A stretch of 64,000 bases of DNA from Rhynchopus sp. YZ270_cl-10 (taxonomy: Eukaryota > Euglenozoa > Diplonemea > Diplonemida > Diplonemidae), in assembly GCA_964035575.1 (NCBI GenBank), contig OZ037878.1, forward strand, positions 310,001-374,000. The letters run 5' to 3'. Shown here in pieces: positions 12,030-23,035 of this stretch. The notes beneath the pieces are model-generated. The model made no database searches. It saw nothing but the letters and a program-made list of their open reading frames with translations, and was not told the origin of the DNA. A program made the translations under genes and the position numbers. The stretch's first letter is position 1. Every line of letters starts with the position of its first letter.

Positions 12030-12565
12030 AAGACCCGAAAAACACCTCGGTCCACCTCCTCTGGGTTCCCGAGGTGGTAATATATAGTTTTACAGCTTTT
12101 TGGGGGTCCTGTGTGGGTCCCAGATGCATTTTTCAGTGTGCGTGTGTGCCTCGAAAGCTTAAACATAGCCCCTCCTTCAAACATAGCCCGTCCTGAAAAC
12201 CCCAAAAAAAGTAATATGACAGTCGTCATAGTGTCAAAATACCCCAGGAAATGACTCCCAGACCTCATGTGGGGTGAAAAATAGCATTTGGGACACTCGG
12301 TAGGCTTTTTTGGGCCATGAAATGGCATGCAACGGGTATGAGCCGGCTATGCAACACTTTGCAACACTTACTCCCGGCTAAAAACGGTTAGAAAACACGA
12401 TTTTTTCATCAAAAAAACTGATGTAAATTCAAAACACCCAAAAACCACCTCAGCCCACCTCCGCTGGGGTCCCGAGGTGGAAATGTGTGGTTTTTGCAGC
12501 TTTTTGGGGTCCTTGGGTGTATTTTTGGGGATGTGTATGTGTCTGCAACGCTTAAACTACCCGTA
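12030..12565. repeat. Two diverged direct copies of a 130-bp block
   Basis: The blocks at about 12040-12170 and 12435-12560 share TCCCGAGGTGG, CAGCTTTTTGGGG and a GTGTGTG-type run before CTTAAAC. The intervening DNA has no gene. Confidence 0.5.
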
Positions 12566-12782
12566 TACCCCCCTTTTTGACATTTTCGCACTCTAAAGCC
12601 CAAAAAGTCAGAAAAAAATAAAAATTGGTGCTCAGAAGTGCATTTTTCGTAATTTTGGGTGGTTTTCGGGTGGTTTCGGGGGGGTTTTGGGTGGTTTTGA
12701 GTGTTTTTTCGGGGGTTTTCTTCAAAAAAAGCGGTTTTGGACAGCAAAAACGGCCGGACGGACCCCCCTACCCCCCCCCCTA

Positions 12783-13001
12783 GGCATAGTGTGCAGACGA
12801 ACAAAATGTTCGTCGATGTTCGTCGTGGGGGGAAAAAAAATTTTTGTTCGTCGATGTTCGTCGTTGTTCGTCGTGGGTTGCCCTTGTGGCAGGGACCTGT
12901 TCGTCGATGTTCGTCGATGTTCGTCGACGAACATCGACGAACAAAACCGACGAACATTTTGTTCGTCGACGAACCAAAAATGTTCGTCTGCACACTATGC
13001 C
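12783..13001. repeat. 219-bp TA-flanked foldback with GTTCGTCG repeats
   Basis: The terminal inverted repeat begins GGCATAGTGTGCAGACGAAC and is mirrored at the right end; TA lies on both outer sides (12781-12782, 13002-13003). The interior is made of GTTCGTCGAT and GTTCGTCG units in both orientations. It sits between a C run and a G run, as do the other foldbacks in this window. Confidence 0.75.
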
Positions 13002-13234
13002 TAGGGGGGCGGATTGCTAACGTTTTTTATGTAATTTTTATTATTTTTTCGCCGGTGGGCCATTTCAGTGGTGACCCACACGCTGTGCCACCCCAAAAAT
13101 GGGTTTCCGGGCGTTTTTGGGGGGTTTTGCGGCAAAAAACGTGAAAAAACGAAAAAAAATGCCGTTTTATTGGTGTTTTCATGATTTTGTACTGTATACA
13201 GCCTATGATTGGAGGAATTTGACATATTTGACTA

Positions 13235-14165
13235 AATAATTCAAACCAAGATCGGTTCGAAGGGTCCAAAAGGGTGCAGATCGTCGAAATCAGGCCCACA
13301 GGACCCCCAGGAGTACGATTTACACCGGAGAGTGACCCCAAGAGGCCTCTGGCGTCCCTAATTTGGCATTTTCTGCCTCCCCCCACAGCCGTGCATTTCG
13401 AGGCCCAGCTGAAGCACTTCCTCAGGACACGCCATGCACACGCCCCTGATCCGCTCCCCATCCACGAACCTCCTCACGAACTCAGCAGCATCCTCAGACG
13501 CTTTTTGTGAGGGGGAGGTCGTTTATTTATTTGTTACGCCTGGCAGGGGAAGAGAAGGTGGGCAGTGAGGGGGGAGGGGTGAGGGGGGTGTTTGAGGCGC
13601 ATACGCACGGGTTCAGGGGGTCATGTTCAACTCAATATTTCAAACCAAGATCGGTTCGAGGGGCCCAAAAGGGTGCAGCTCGTCGAAATCAGGCCCACAG
13701 GACCCCCAGGAGTACGATTTCCACTGGAGAGTGGCCCCAAGAGGACTCTGGCGGCCCTAATTTGGCATTTTTTGGCCCAAAACCGCCCCTGCCCCCCCAT
13801 CTGGGGGGGGAGGGCAATTTTTCACTCCTTTTCCCCATTTCTTGTGCTTCTGAGTCCTCCAAAGGGTAAAAAACCGGTTCCGTTGGGTCCGCAGACCATT
13901 TTTGGGGGGGGTATGTACCAAAATTTGCATCATACCCTACTTTATGTGATGGCCAGGGGAAAAGTCCTGGACTGGACAAGGGGTGGACAAGGGGTGGACA
14001 AGCACTTTTTTTGACTCAAAAACTCAAAAAAAATCATTTGCAAGTGGTACAGAAGCCTGTTGGTCGTTGAAATCAGGTCCACAGGACCCCTGGGACCTGA
14101 TTTGCACCAGAGAGTCACCAAAATAGACCTCTGGTGATCCAAAAAAATCAATTTTTTTGCTAAAA
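13235..14165. repeat. Three diverged direct copies of a 130-bp block
   Basis: Copies at about 13235-13370, 13640-13775 and 14040-14165 share CGAAATCAGG, CCACAGGACCCC and a GAGAGTG segment. The first two are close, the third is older. No gene is recognised. 13380-13640 and 13780-14040 hold C- and G-rich spacers. Confidence 0.6.
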
Positions 14166-14715
14166 ACCCATTTTTCCCCATTTTGGGGTAAAAGTCCATT
14201 TTTCACTAATTTTCCCCATTTTTGGTATTTCTGAGCCCACCAAAGTGTAAAAAAATGGTTTTATTGGATCCTCCGAACATTTTTGGGGTGGGTATGTGTC
14301 TAGTTTTCCACGGGAAACGAGTTTCTATGTTGCAAAAAATTTTTATTTCACTTTTTGTGAGGACAATCCGCCCCCCTACCCCCCCCCCCCCCCCCCAGGC
14401 ATGAGAATAAGGTTAGGGGGGTGCGGGTCCGGGGTCCGGGGTCCGGGCTATTCTCACAAGGGGTGGGGTGGGGGTGAGGGGGTCTCGGTTTTTTGGAGTG
14501 CTGAACGACACGTTGGGTGTGGGGTGGGGTGAGGGGATCTCTAAGCTGACTCTAATCTATGTAAAGATTCACAAATGGGGCTTTCTCGGGACCCCCTCTT
14601 GACAGCGGGGGTGCCGGACAGGCTGTCATGTACAGCTGCCTGGGGTGATGACATAGTAAAATTTCTGTTGTGGATGTGTTGGTGCTGGGAATGGGTGGGG
14701 GTGTCGGGGTTTAAC

Positions 14716-14806
14716 AGGGTGCCGGACAGGGTGCCGGGCAAGGTGCCGGGCAAGGTGCCGGGCAGGGTGCCGGGCAGGGTGCCGGGCAAGGTGCCGGGCA
14801 GAGTGC
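14716..14806. repeat. 11-12 bp tandem array (GGTGCCGGGCA unit)
   Basis: About eight imperfect copies. The surrounding 14170-15070 is otherwise G/C homopolymers and repeat debris, including a block at 14888-14930 that also occurs at 11745-11785 (ACGTAGAAGGAA then CCTTAAGGATTTGCTGT). Confidence 0.85.
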
Positions 14807-15078
14807 AAAATGAAAATACCATACCCTTTTTCCAAAATCCGAAAATACGAGATTTTTCAGTGTCTATTACCCCCCCCCCCCTTTAGGTGGCCCCACGTAG
14901 AAGGAAATCCTTAAGGATTTGCTGTGGACACACTGTGACCCCACCGTGGAGAGCAATCGGCTCGTGCAATCAAAAGAAAGCAGAGAAAAGGGGAAAGAAA
15001 AAAAGAAAAAAGTTGCGTACCATGCGCCTGCGGCGCTATCTGTTCCCTACCCCCCGTGATGTACTTATGTATATTCCA

Positions 15079-15255
15079 CACGGCGGGGTCCGTACAGGGT
15101 CCGTCTCCGTAAAACAGCATGTTAGGACGCTCCCTCTTTACGGAGTGTCATTACGTACCCTAGGGTACGTAATTACGGACCCGGGTCCGCACTTGACAGT
15201 CCGTAAAGAGGGTCCGTAAAATTTACGGACCCTCGGGTGTGCGGACCCCGCCGTG
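15079..15255. repeat. Small foldback with CACGGCGGGGTCCG ends
   Basis: The left end CACGGCGGGGTCCG and the right end CGGACCCCGCCGTG are inverted. The interior has a perfect palindrome ACGTACCCTAGGGTACGT and repeated CCGTAAA and GGTCCGT units. Element length is about 180 bp. Confidence 0.7.
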
Positions 15256-15525
15256 CACCTGATTTTGCCGGTGTTTTCCGGTGTTAGCCGGTGAAGTCAC
15301 GGCATTGGGTACTGGGTACACTCACTTCATCATTGTACTAGCCCAGGGAGGGTTCCCGGCTACCGGCAAGGTCTCTTCCAATCCGTACCCCAGTTTCCTA
15401 GGGGGCTTCACTGGCTCGGGCTCCAGTAGGTCCCTCCGCACATGTAATGTGCCTGCCTTCGGCACCCAGGGTAGCATTCCCAGCACCTTTTACCCTCAGG
15501 TCAGACCGCAAACCCGCAAATACGG

Positions 15526-15802
15526 TACACGTACACACGTACACACGTACACACGTACACACGTACACACGTACACACGTACACACGTACACACGTACAC
15601 ACGTACACACGTACACACGTACACACGTACACACGTACACACGTACACACGTACACACGTACACACGTACACACGTACACACGTACACACGTACACACGT
15701 ACACACGTACACACGTACACACGTACACACGTACACACGTACACACGTACACACGTACACACGTGCACACGTGCACACGTGCACACGTGCACACGTGCAC
15801 AG
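15526..15802. repeat. 8-bp tandem array (ACACGTAC, then ACACGTGC)
   Basis: About 30 copies of ACACGTAC followed by five of ACACGTGC. It is followed by AGGTGTCTATTAC and a C run, a phrase that also precedes the element at 15843. Confidence 0.95.
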
Positions 15803-16439
15803 GTAGGTGTCTATTACCCCCCCCCCCCTTGGGTGTCTATTACACGACGCGGTCCAGAGGCACCTGACAAGTGAAATGACATGTCATAAAAGTGACAAGT
15901 GAAATGACATGTAAATCACTTGTCATGACAAGTGAACCACTTGTCATGACAAGTGATTCACTTGTCATGACAAGTGAATCCTTAGGGTCCCTGTTAACCC
16001 TGGATTCTTTTTATTGTTATTTTTTGATTAGGGAGTGGGTTGCGCAAGCAAAGTAAGGCAATGGGGTGGGGAGTGGGGGAAAAAAGGAAAAGAAAAGAAA
16101 AAAAAAAAAAAAAAAAGTATTGTTTAAAGTGACGTAAGGACACGACTATGCGGTTCACTAACCCTGGTAATACCCCCTACCCATATTACCAGGGTTATAA
16201 CCATCCCGTTTGAGGCATCAAACGATTTTTTTTTTTGATTATGATAGCATTGCTCTCATTCAATTGTCACAGCGTCGTCGCCTTCGTCGTCTTCGTCGTC
16301 ATCCTCTTCTTCCGAGGCGTCGTTCTGCCTCGCGTCTTCGGGTGCGACCAACTTGATTTCCTTTTCATTGAATATGAAACTATACCCTGTGCACCACCTA
16401 TCCACCGACAGATTTTTTGATTTTTTGATTTTATTCCAC

Positions 16440-17807
16440 AGTTAAATAAAGTATACGAAGGATTTGGCACTTTTAGCGTGATTCTTTTTAATGATAATTT
16501 CACGCCGTGTTTTTTTCACAAATAAAAACCACGCTAATTGAACTTTATTTCACGCGTTTTCACTTTTTTTCACTGCAATTCCTTAGGAGCGTGATTTTAT
16601 TTTTGTTTTTTTCACGCCAAAACAGGGGTTTTTTTTGGCGATAACTTCACGCTAAATTTTGGTATATCCTGCACCACCACCCGCCTAAAAATTGAAAATT
16701 TCGAATTTTTTTTGCACTTTTCCCATTTTTTTTTGACACACGCAACATGCCGAAGGATCTAAGACGCAAACGGTCCTCCGACAAGAGATGGACGAGCGCT
16801 ACAGTGGTTTTGCTGAAGGACTGGCATCGTCGACACCGTACATCCGTGAATGGGACCGCTTTTTAAGGAATTCATTGGCAAGCCCAACGGTAAGCCCACG
16901 GAAGCCGACTTTGTTTTGTGCATAGTGCATCTCCGTGACGATCTCACGTACAAATCGTCGTCGTAATGGACAGCGTTCAGTAAGCTGAGCAGCATATTGG
17001 CGAGGAAGTATGGGGTGCAACTGCAAGACCAGTTTGCGCAGGCTCGTGTGTCTCTTGAAACAAAACCAGACCGGCTACCGACACGACAGTCCAAGGCACT
17101 CCGCACTTACGAAACAAGAAATCGACTCCTTCATTACCTATGAAGGCGGAGGACACACCACCCCCTTACTTCATTGTGAGGAAGGCGGTGGCTGGCATGA
17201 TATTCTGTGATGGGCGGGGATCTTCTGAATGTCTCGCTCTTGCACGATAGCCATTTCCCGGCCTCCGCTAGCACCCGAGGGGACCCTGAGGGTGGGGAGA
17301 CGTCGGGATGTAGCTTTGTGTACCTTTGAGGCAGCTTTCAGAACCCGACCACACGCTACACGCTATGCGTGGGCTAAATAGGCTACACGCTGTATGCGCT
17401 ACACGCAAAATGCTGTTGTGTATCAAAACGTGGGTTGCGTGTACTGCATGGGGTCACCTGTGCACCACCCTGTGTGGCTCACACATGGTTATGACACCCC
17501 GAAAACGTGTATCCCACCCCACATATAAGGGTAGGCCCAGTTTATCGGGTTTTTGCAGGTTTCCCCGCAGGAGGGTAACAGGTCTGGAGGGACCCTTCAG
17601 CCTTTTTTAGCCTCCCTCCAGCCCCCTCAGGTTTGCCAGCCCCCCCAGCGGGAGTCCCGCTATCCTAGCTAGGGGTCCCGTGGGATTCCCGGTAGCGCTG
17701 GCGGGAGGGTAAGGAAAGCTACCTGGAGGGACACATACTCGTTAGTTATTGCACAATAAATGAGTCACGCTAAAAGTGCCAAATCCTTTCGTATACTTTA
17801 TTTAACG
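16440..17807. mobile_element. Inverted-repeat unit enclosing a tyrosine-recombinase remnant
   Basis: About 40 bp, containing AAAGTATACGAAGGATTTGG, is present at 16440-16482 and inverted at 17763-17807. The flanking DNA is rich in TTCACGC / GCGTGAA words. The recombinase remnant lies between the copies. Confidence 0.6.
16750..17260 (+). pseudogene. Decayed tyrosine recombinase (Crypton-like)
   Basis: Plus-strand frames give pieces that look like the N-terminal half of a mobile-element tyrosine recombinase: YIREWDRFLR, ADFVLCIVHLRDD, WTAFSKLSSIL and LTKQEIDSFITYE. The order fits a core-binding domain leading into the catalytic domain. The catalytic Arg-His-Arg-Tyr part is not seen whole. The gene is broken in several places and old. 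Crypton is favoured over DIRS because no reverse transcriptase is seen; that is inference. Confidence 0.5.
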
Positions 17808-18858
17808 TGAAATAAAATTACGTATTCAACGCCTTTTAGCGAATTTTTTTGCGATACTTCACTTATTTTTTTCCCAGGCTCGTGGATTCAATTTGCCTCG
17901 CTTCGCTCGGCAAATTAACTACCACTCGCCTGGGAAAAAAATGCGTGAAGTTATCGCAAAAAAAAACCACGCTAAAAGGCGTTGAATAAATAGTTATTTT
18001 TGCTTTTAAAAATGAACAAGATAAAACAAAAAGCTTGCGTTTCTTTTATCGAACAGATTTTATTCTCCGCCCCGTACCCAAAACATAAACACCACTGTGA
18101 ATCAGAAAAAATATTTTCCCTTTTCTTTTTTCTTCCACACACGCTTGTTTTTGTGCTTCGTTCATTTTTTATTAAAAAAGCTTTGTTTCGAGTGCGAAAC
18201 GTTTCTCCATGTATTGCACGGGAAACAACATGACAAACAGGTGCAGGGTGGTTCCGTGCTTACCATAGAACCTGGCACCTTGTGTGTCTCCCAAAAACCA
18301 AAAAAGCGTTGTGTGTGAAGTTTTGAAGGAAGGAAAAATAAAACATCACCTTTTGTTGTCTTTTACATTTCAAATTTTTTTAAAAAATGAAGCGTCAGTC
18401 CGTGAGTGAAAGCCCTTCGCAAAAGTCCTTACGTCACTTTAACCATACTTTTCTTTACCGTTCCCCAGTCCCCACCCCATTTCCTTACGTTGCCTGCACA
18501 ACCCACTCCCTAATCAATAAAAGAAAACCATCAGATAGCCGCCACTACCCACATCAGGCTAAAAAAGAAAGAGATAAAAAGTACATCATTTTACATTTTT
18601 TTACTTCATTTCATGTAGGAATAAATGAAATCATGAGCTCACAGGCATTCCTCAGGTAAATCACTTGTCATGACAAGTGAGTCACTTGTCATGACAAGTG
18701 ACCACTTGTCATACATTTCACTTGTCATTTCACTTGTCACCATGACAAGTGAAATTGGTCCTGGACCGCGTCGTGTACCCCCCCCCCCCCCCTTATATTA
18801 CCCCCAAAACCCGAATATGACCCTCAAGGGGGGGGGGGGGGGGGGGGGGGGGGGGGTA

Positions 18859-19657
18859 GGGGGTCCGACTCCCTAGTAAAATTTTGTCCGGTTTTCATTT
18901 TTTTCACCATTAGGCCATTTCCCGGGCACCCCCGGGTGAATCCTGCCCCCAAAATAGGGTTTCTGGGCCCTGTGGGGCTAAATTCACCCTCTAGGTACCC
19001 CAAAATACAAAAAAAATTGAAAAATATGGTGAAAAATCGGTTTTTTGGCCTTAGGCAAAATGGCCGGTTTTGACTAAAAATGGTGTCTCCAAAAAAAAAC
19101 CAAAAAAAACCCCAAAAAATAGACGAAAAAAGGCGTCTCTGGCCACAATTTCGACGGAAATAAGTGGGTTGAGTCAATTGCAACCGGTTTTTCACCCTTT
19201 TGACAATTTTGCGACGCTTTTTTTGTGTTTTTTCTCGTCCTTGGAACATCCTTGGAACACCCCCGGTGTTCCAAGGACGTTTTTGCACCTAAAAACACAA
19301 AAAAACGTCAAAAAAAGTGTCAAAAGGGTGAAACCCCGTTTTCAATTGACCCAAAACACATTTTTGGGTCGAAATTGTGTCCAGAGACGCCTTTTTTCGT
19401 CTATTTTTTGGACTTTTTTTTGATTTTTTGGAAATTTGGTCAAAATCGGCTATGTTGCCCAAAAGGCCAAAATAGCCTATTTTTCACCATATTTTTCAAT
19501 TTTTTTTGTATTTTGGGGTACCTAGAGGGTGAATTTAGCCCCACAGAGCCCAGACACCCTATTTTGGGGGCAGGATTCGCCCGGGGGTGCCCGGGAAATG
19601 GCCGAATGTTGAAAAAAATGAAAACCGGACAAAATTATACATGGGAGTCGGACCCCC
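18859..19657. repeat. 800-bp TA-flanked foldback with GGGGGTCCGACTCCC ends
   Basis: Arms of nearly 400 bp meet near 19258, where GGAACACCCCCGGTGTTCC forms the centre. The ends are GGGGGTCCGACTCCC and its complement, flanked by TA (18857-18858, 19658-19659). It lies beside a long G run at 18829-18856. Matching open frames in the two arms are mirror copies and not genes. Confidence 0.8.
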
Positions 19658-19697
19658 TAAGGGGGGGGGGGTAATTGGCTCCCATTTAGACTGATTT

Positions 19698-20498
19698 TAT
19701 TTTTGCTGTTGCTGCAGTGCCGTGTTGTATTGGGCGAGGAAATCTCGCCATTTTTTTTGTACGAAAATCACCTACCTAAATAGGGTCCGTACACAATATC
19801 GCCTGAAGGCTTTGTACTTAATTGATATAGACGCAGGTCGTCCTAACCAGAGTGGTGTTCCCGAAAGGGCCCATATTGACAGGTCCTTGACATGTCCTTG
19901 ACACAAGGTTTACAGGGGAAAATGACACACCCCCCCTATATTGACATGTCCTTGACATGTCGTTGACATGTCCCCGACAGCAGATCGGTAACACCACAGA
20001 GAGTAGCTTTTATTTTGTTGTTTATGCATTCAAAGTGCTTTTTTTAGTTTATGAGATGAACCTTAGCTTGTCGTGCTTAGTCACCTTGATCACAAAATGT
20101 AGGGGGGGGAGGAGGGGGGAAAGGAAAATGGTAAGGTGCATAAAGACTCTTTAAGCTTTTGCCACCTTTAAAAAAAAAGGAATACGATCTGTTCACACAA
20201 TTTGTCCAGGACAAAAGGCAGTTCATTCTCACGACACTACACCCCCTAACCCATCCCCCCTCAGACCCCACTAGCCTTCATACTCCCTTTGTTTTGAAAG
20301 CCTTTGAAAAAAGAAAAGAAAAAAAATAGCGTGTAGACAATAAAAATGCGCTCCACATCTGATTCTAGTTGGTCCAAACCCCCCCAAACCCCCCAAAAAA
20401 AACCCCAAAATGGTTTCTTTCCATTTTTGTTGCTGTTGTTGTTTGTATTTTTTTATTTTATTTTGTTGTTGCTGAAGTATTTTGGCCTTTTGCTAACT
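19698..20498. other. Intergenic DNA downstream of the GT15 gene
   Basis: No gene is seen. Holds a module J copy at about 19799-19856, a short cluster of TTGACATGTCCTTGACA repeats (about 19875-19975) and module A at 20053-20090. The rest is homopolymer-rich. Confidence 0.6.
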
Positions 20499-22265
20499 TC
20501 ACGAATTTATTTTTGCCAGGTACGAGAATTCTTGCATGCACGGGTGTCGGTAGTCGTTGTGGCCCTGCTCGGGGGGGGAGGAATGGTGGGTTATTTTCTT
20601 TTGTAAATCCTTTTCCTAATTTTTTTTCAACCTCCAAAAGCTGTAGTACAGAACCACCTAAGCCTAACACTTGGGAGCTGCTTGCAAACCAAAACAAAAT
20701 AAAACTCGAGACAAATAGCCTCACGAGCACACACATCTTTACCACTTTAGTCCGCACATTCACTAAAAATAGAACTTAAATAAGCAGATGCCGAAGCCTT
20801 TCGGGCTTGGCCACCTGAAGCAATGAAGACATACCGCACCGATCCTTTGCGGAACGGGCTCGTTCCTGCAGATGAACGGGTCTGACGGGACGTGGTATCC
20901 GTTAACGGGTGTGGTGACTGCGACAGACTCGAGGTAGATCCACTTCTCTGGGGGTGCGATGATGGCTGCGATGAGCGTTGTGACGGGGTAGAAGCTCCAA
21001 CGCTCGTAGAAGAAGCCGTCTGTCTTGTCGAGGTGCGCAAAGGCGCCTTGGTACGCAGGGCTGCGTAGGTAGTCCAGCGAGAGCACCATGAACGACGACC
21101 CGAAGGAGCACCCACTGTAGCCACCTCCACCAACAAACTGACTCAGCACAACGTGGCTGGTGTCGGGGTTCTCCGCCTGGTACCCCACAATGTGGTCCGC
21201 AAGCGACGGCATCAGCTGCGCAAACTCGTGGTACATCATGTTGAACCCAACGGTCTTGTTGTTTGCCTTCATCAGCAGGAAAGGGTCGTAAGGCACGTCG
21301 CAAAGGAACATCATCCCAACCTCAAACTTGAGGACATAGTCAAACGAGTCGAAGAGGTGCTCTCTGAAGAAGAACCCCGCCATGTACCGCGACATCTGTC
21401 TGAACGGGAGTGAGTCCATATGCTGCACACGTTTGCTGCGCTGGAGACCAACGCGCGAGAGGTTCACCCTGCGCGGGACAGCGAAGAACTTGAAGGTGGC
21501 CATGACGAAGTGCACAACCGAGTTGCCTGCTGCCCGACCAACACCCTTTCTGAGTGCGTCGCTGAACTTGTCTTGCGGGTCGTGGATGACGACAACAGGG
21601 TACGACCTTTTCTTGTTGAAGGACTTCGTGAGGGAGCGCAGCGAGCGTGTCAGCCCGGTGTACTGTCTCGAACGGCAGATCGTCACAAAGGCCCCACGCA
21701 CCTGCGGCTGGTTGTCAAATCGCTTCAGCTCGGGGTACGTTTCGAACGCAGGCTTCTGCTTGTTGCAGACCTCCGAGCAGTAGAGGTGGGTTGTCCCTGT
21801 TGTGCACGACTTCCCAAACAAACTTCCGTCCGTGCACTGGCAGATACCAGAGGCAGACGGTGAGATCACATCCTGACACGCTGCGTTCATGTCGTTCAGC
21901 TTTCCGTAGGGTGTGCACCCTCGCGTGCCAAGCCATTTGCATTCGTTGTTGTAGTTGTACGATGGGTCGATCATGTCTCTCGCGACGGGGCGGAACTGGT
22001 CCTCGCCGGACCACCGTGCGAGGGTGGTCTTTGTCTGCTTCTCAATGCGTGCCATCTCGACAAAGAGCTTCGAGACGTTCTTCTCTTTGTCGTACCAGAT
22101 CTGGTTGTTCAGACTTGTTCCGATCACCACCGACGACGCTGCTGCAGGGGCTGCCGGTGCAGGTGGTGGTAGTGGTGCATTCGTGTACGTGAACAGCACA
22201 TACGAACACCCCACAGTGTTCAGGAGCAGTGGGAGCCACCACACCAACAGGCGCCCACAGTCCAT
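20499..22265 (-). CDS. GT15-family alpha-1,2-mannosyltransferase-like, Golgi type II membrane protein
   Basis: Probable glycolipid/glycoprotein alpha-mannosyltransferase of family GT15 (yeast Kre2/Mnt1 kin), transferring mannose from GDP-mannose in the Golgi lumen. A signal anchor lies at about 6-27, then a Pro/Ala stalk, a cysteine-rich segment (109-167, with SGICQC and repeated Cys pairs) and the catalytic domain from about 188. Family signatures: RGAFVTICRSRQ (190-201), FRQMSRYMAGFFFREHL (288-304), LKFEVGMMFLCDVPYDPF (312-329), GCSF (385-388) and GFFYERW (417-423). The first exon (20835-22265, 477 codons) ends at GCG before the donor GTATGTC; a phase-0 acceptor at 20565 gives a last exon of 21 codons (GHNDYRHPCMQEF...). 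The intron would be 270 nt. Without splicing the frame reads on to 20763. The last exon is less certain than the rest. Confidence 0.8.
20786..20816 (-). repeat. Module A hairpin inside the proposed GT15 intron
   Basis: On the minus strand AGGTG then AAGCC, loop CGAAA, GGCTT and CATCT. The inner stem differs from the usual CTAAGC/GCTTAG but is still paired. It lies within the proposed intron 20565-20834. Confidence 0.6.
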
Positions 22266-23035
22266 TTTTCAGAAACGGGGTGGGACGTTTTTGGGGTAAG
22301 GGGGCAGGGGGGCAGGGCAAGGGGGAGGGGCTCGCCCAAAAAGCCTAGCGTGAGACGGTGGGTGGGAAGAGTTTGCATAATGCACGGTAAGTGAAGTGTG
22401 GGAGTTGTAGGGCCATTTTTTTGTCTCTAAATGTCGAAAAGACAACTGCTCTTGTCGGTACTAAAAAGGATGTTGTGTTGGTGCTGTAAAGCGCAATACA
22501 AAAGGGAGAGAGAGAGAGAGAGAGACAGAAAACCTGAAAAGGATGAATGTGCCTAAAAACCCTGTCTAGACCCTTTGTGTGTCTTTGCAAACCTCGCGTT
22601 TATTTCAAATTGCTTTTTTTTTTTGGAAAAAAACAAAAACAAAACTAAAACCCAGAGGAACAAGACTAAAAAAAAGTCAGAGAAAAAAAGCAACGGTAAA
22701 ACCTTCCGGAGATAAAAAAGGAGTTAGTTATTGATTTGCAGACACCTCCGACTGACCCACGATGCCAGCCATCCGGATGAAAGCACAAATACCTCTAACC
22801 TAACCCTGAAGAGCATCCCGATGAAACATCACATATGAGAATACGTTTTTAAAAAGAGAATTTTGAGTAACGTGCGGACACAATTGTGGTGCATCGGAGG
22901 AAGAAAGAAAACTTGACACAAATACAACAGCCCACTCATTAAAGTGTACCTTTGGTACAATGACCCTGCTGTACCGACAAAACGCTGGGGTAAAATACAC
23001 CGCCGTTTCACCACTGCCCTTTTTCTTGAATCTTT
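22266..23035. other. Intergenic DNA upstream of the GT15 gene
   Basis: No gene is seen. Holds a GA run, a partial module B at about 22540, module D at 22731-22788 and module C at 22912-22978, the last reaching to about 60 bp from the stop codon of the next gene. Confidence 0.6.

Larger units (their letters stand above)
15843..18775. mobile_element. 2.9-kb TA-flanked DNA element with subterminal palindromes
   Basis: The TIR CACGACGCGGTCCAG is mirrored as CTGGACCGCGTCGTG, with TA on both outer sides. Next to each end lies a cluster of CACTTGTCATGACAAGTG palindromes (about 15870-15985 and 18660-18755). The interior holds a smaller inverted-repeat unit (16440-17807) with a decayed tyrosine-recombinase gene and a hairpin at about 17820-17990. 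TIRs, TA flanks and subterminal clusters fit a cut-and-paste DNA element; the superfamily is not clear. Confidence 0.7.
11695..19694. mobile_element. 8-kb nest of repeats bounded by one inverted repeat
   Basis: The outer boundary is a roughly 30-bp inverted pair containing GTCTAAATGGGAGCCAATTA, at 11695-11724 and 19665-19694, each next to a C or G run. Inside are at least four smaller elements (12783-13001, 15079-15255, 15843-18775, 18859-19657), diverged direct repeats and two tandem arrays. It may be one host element into which others jumped, or two unrelated copies of one terminus. Confidence 0.55.

Noticed and set aside
15281-15874. Open frames of HTYTRTHV repeats on both strands
   Set aside because: Artefact of the 8-bp array; no flanking coding signal.
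20763-20834. Unspliced C-terminus of the GT15 protein
   Set aside because: It reads through a GTATGTC donor and a module A hairpin; the spliced end is preferred, though not proven.
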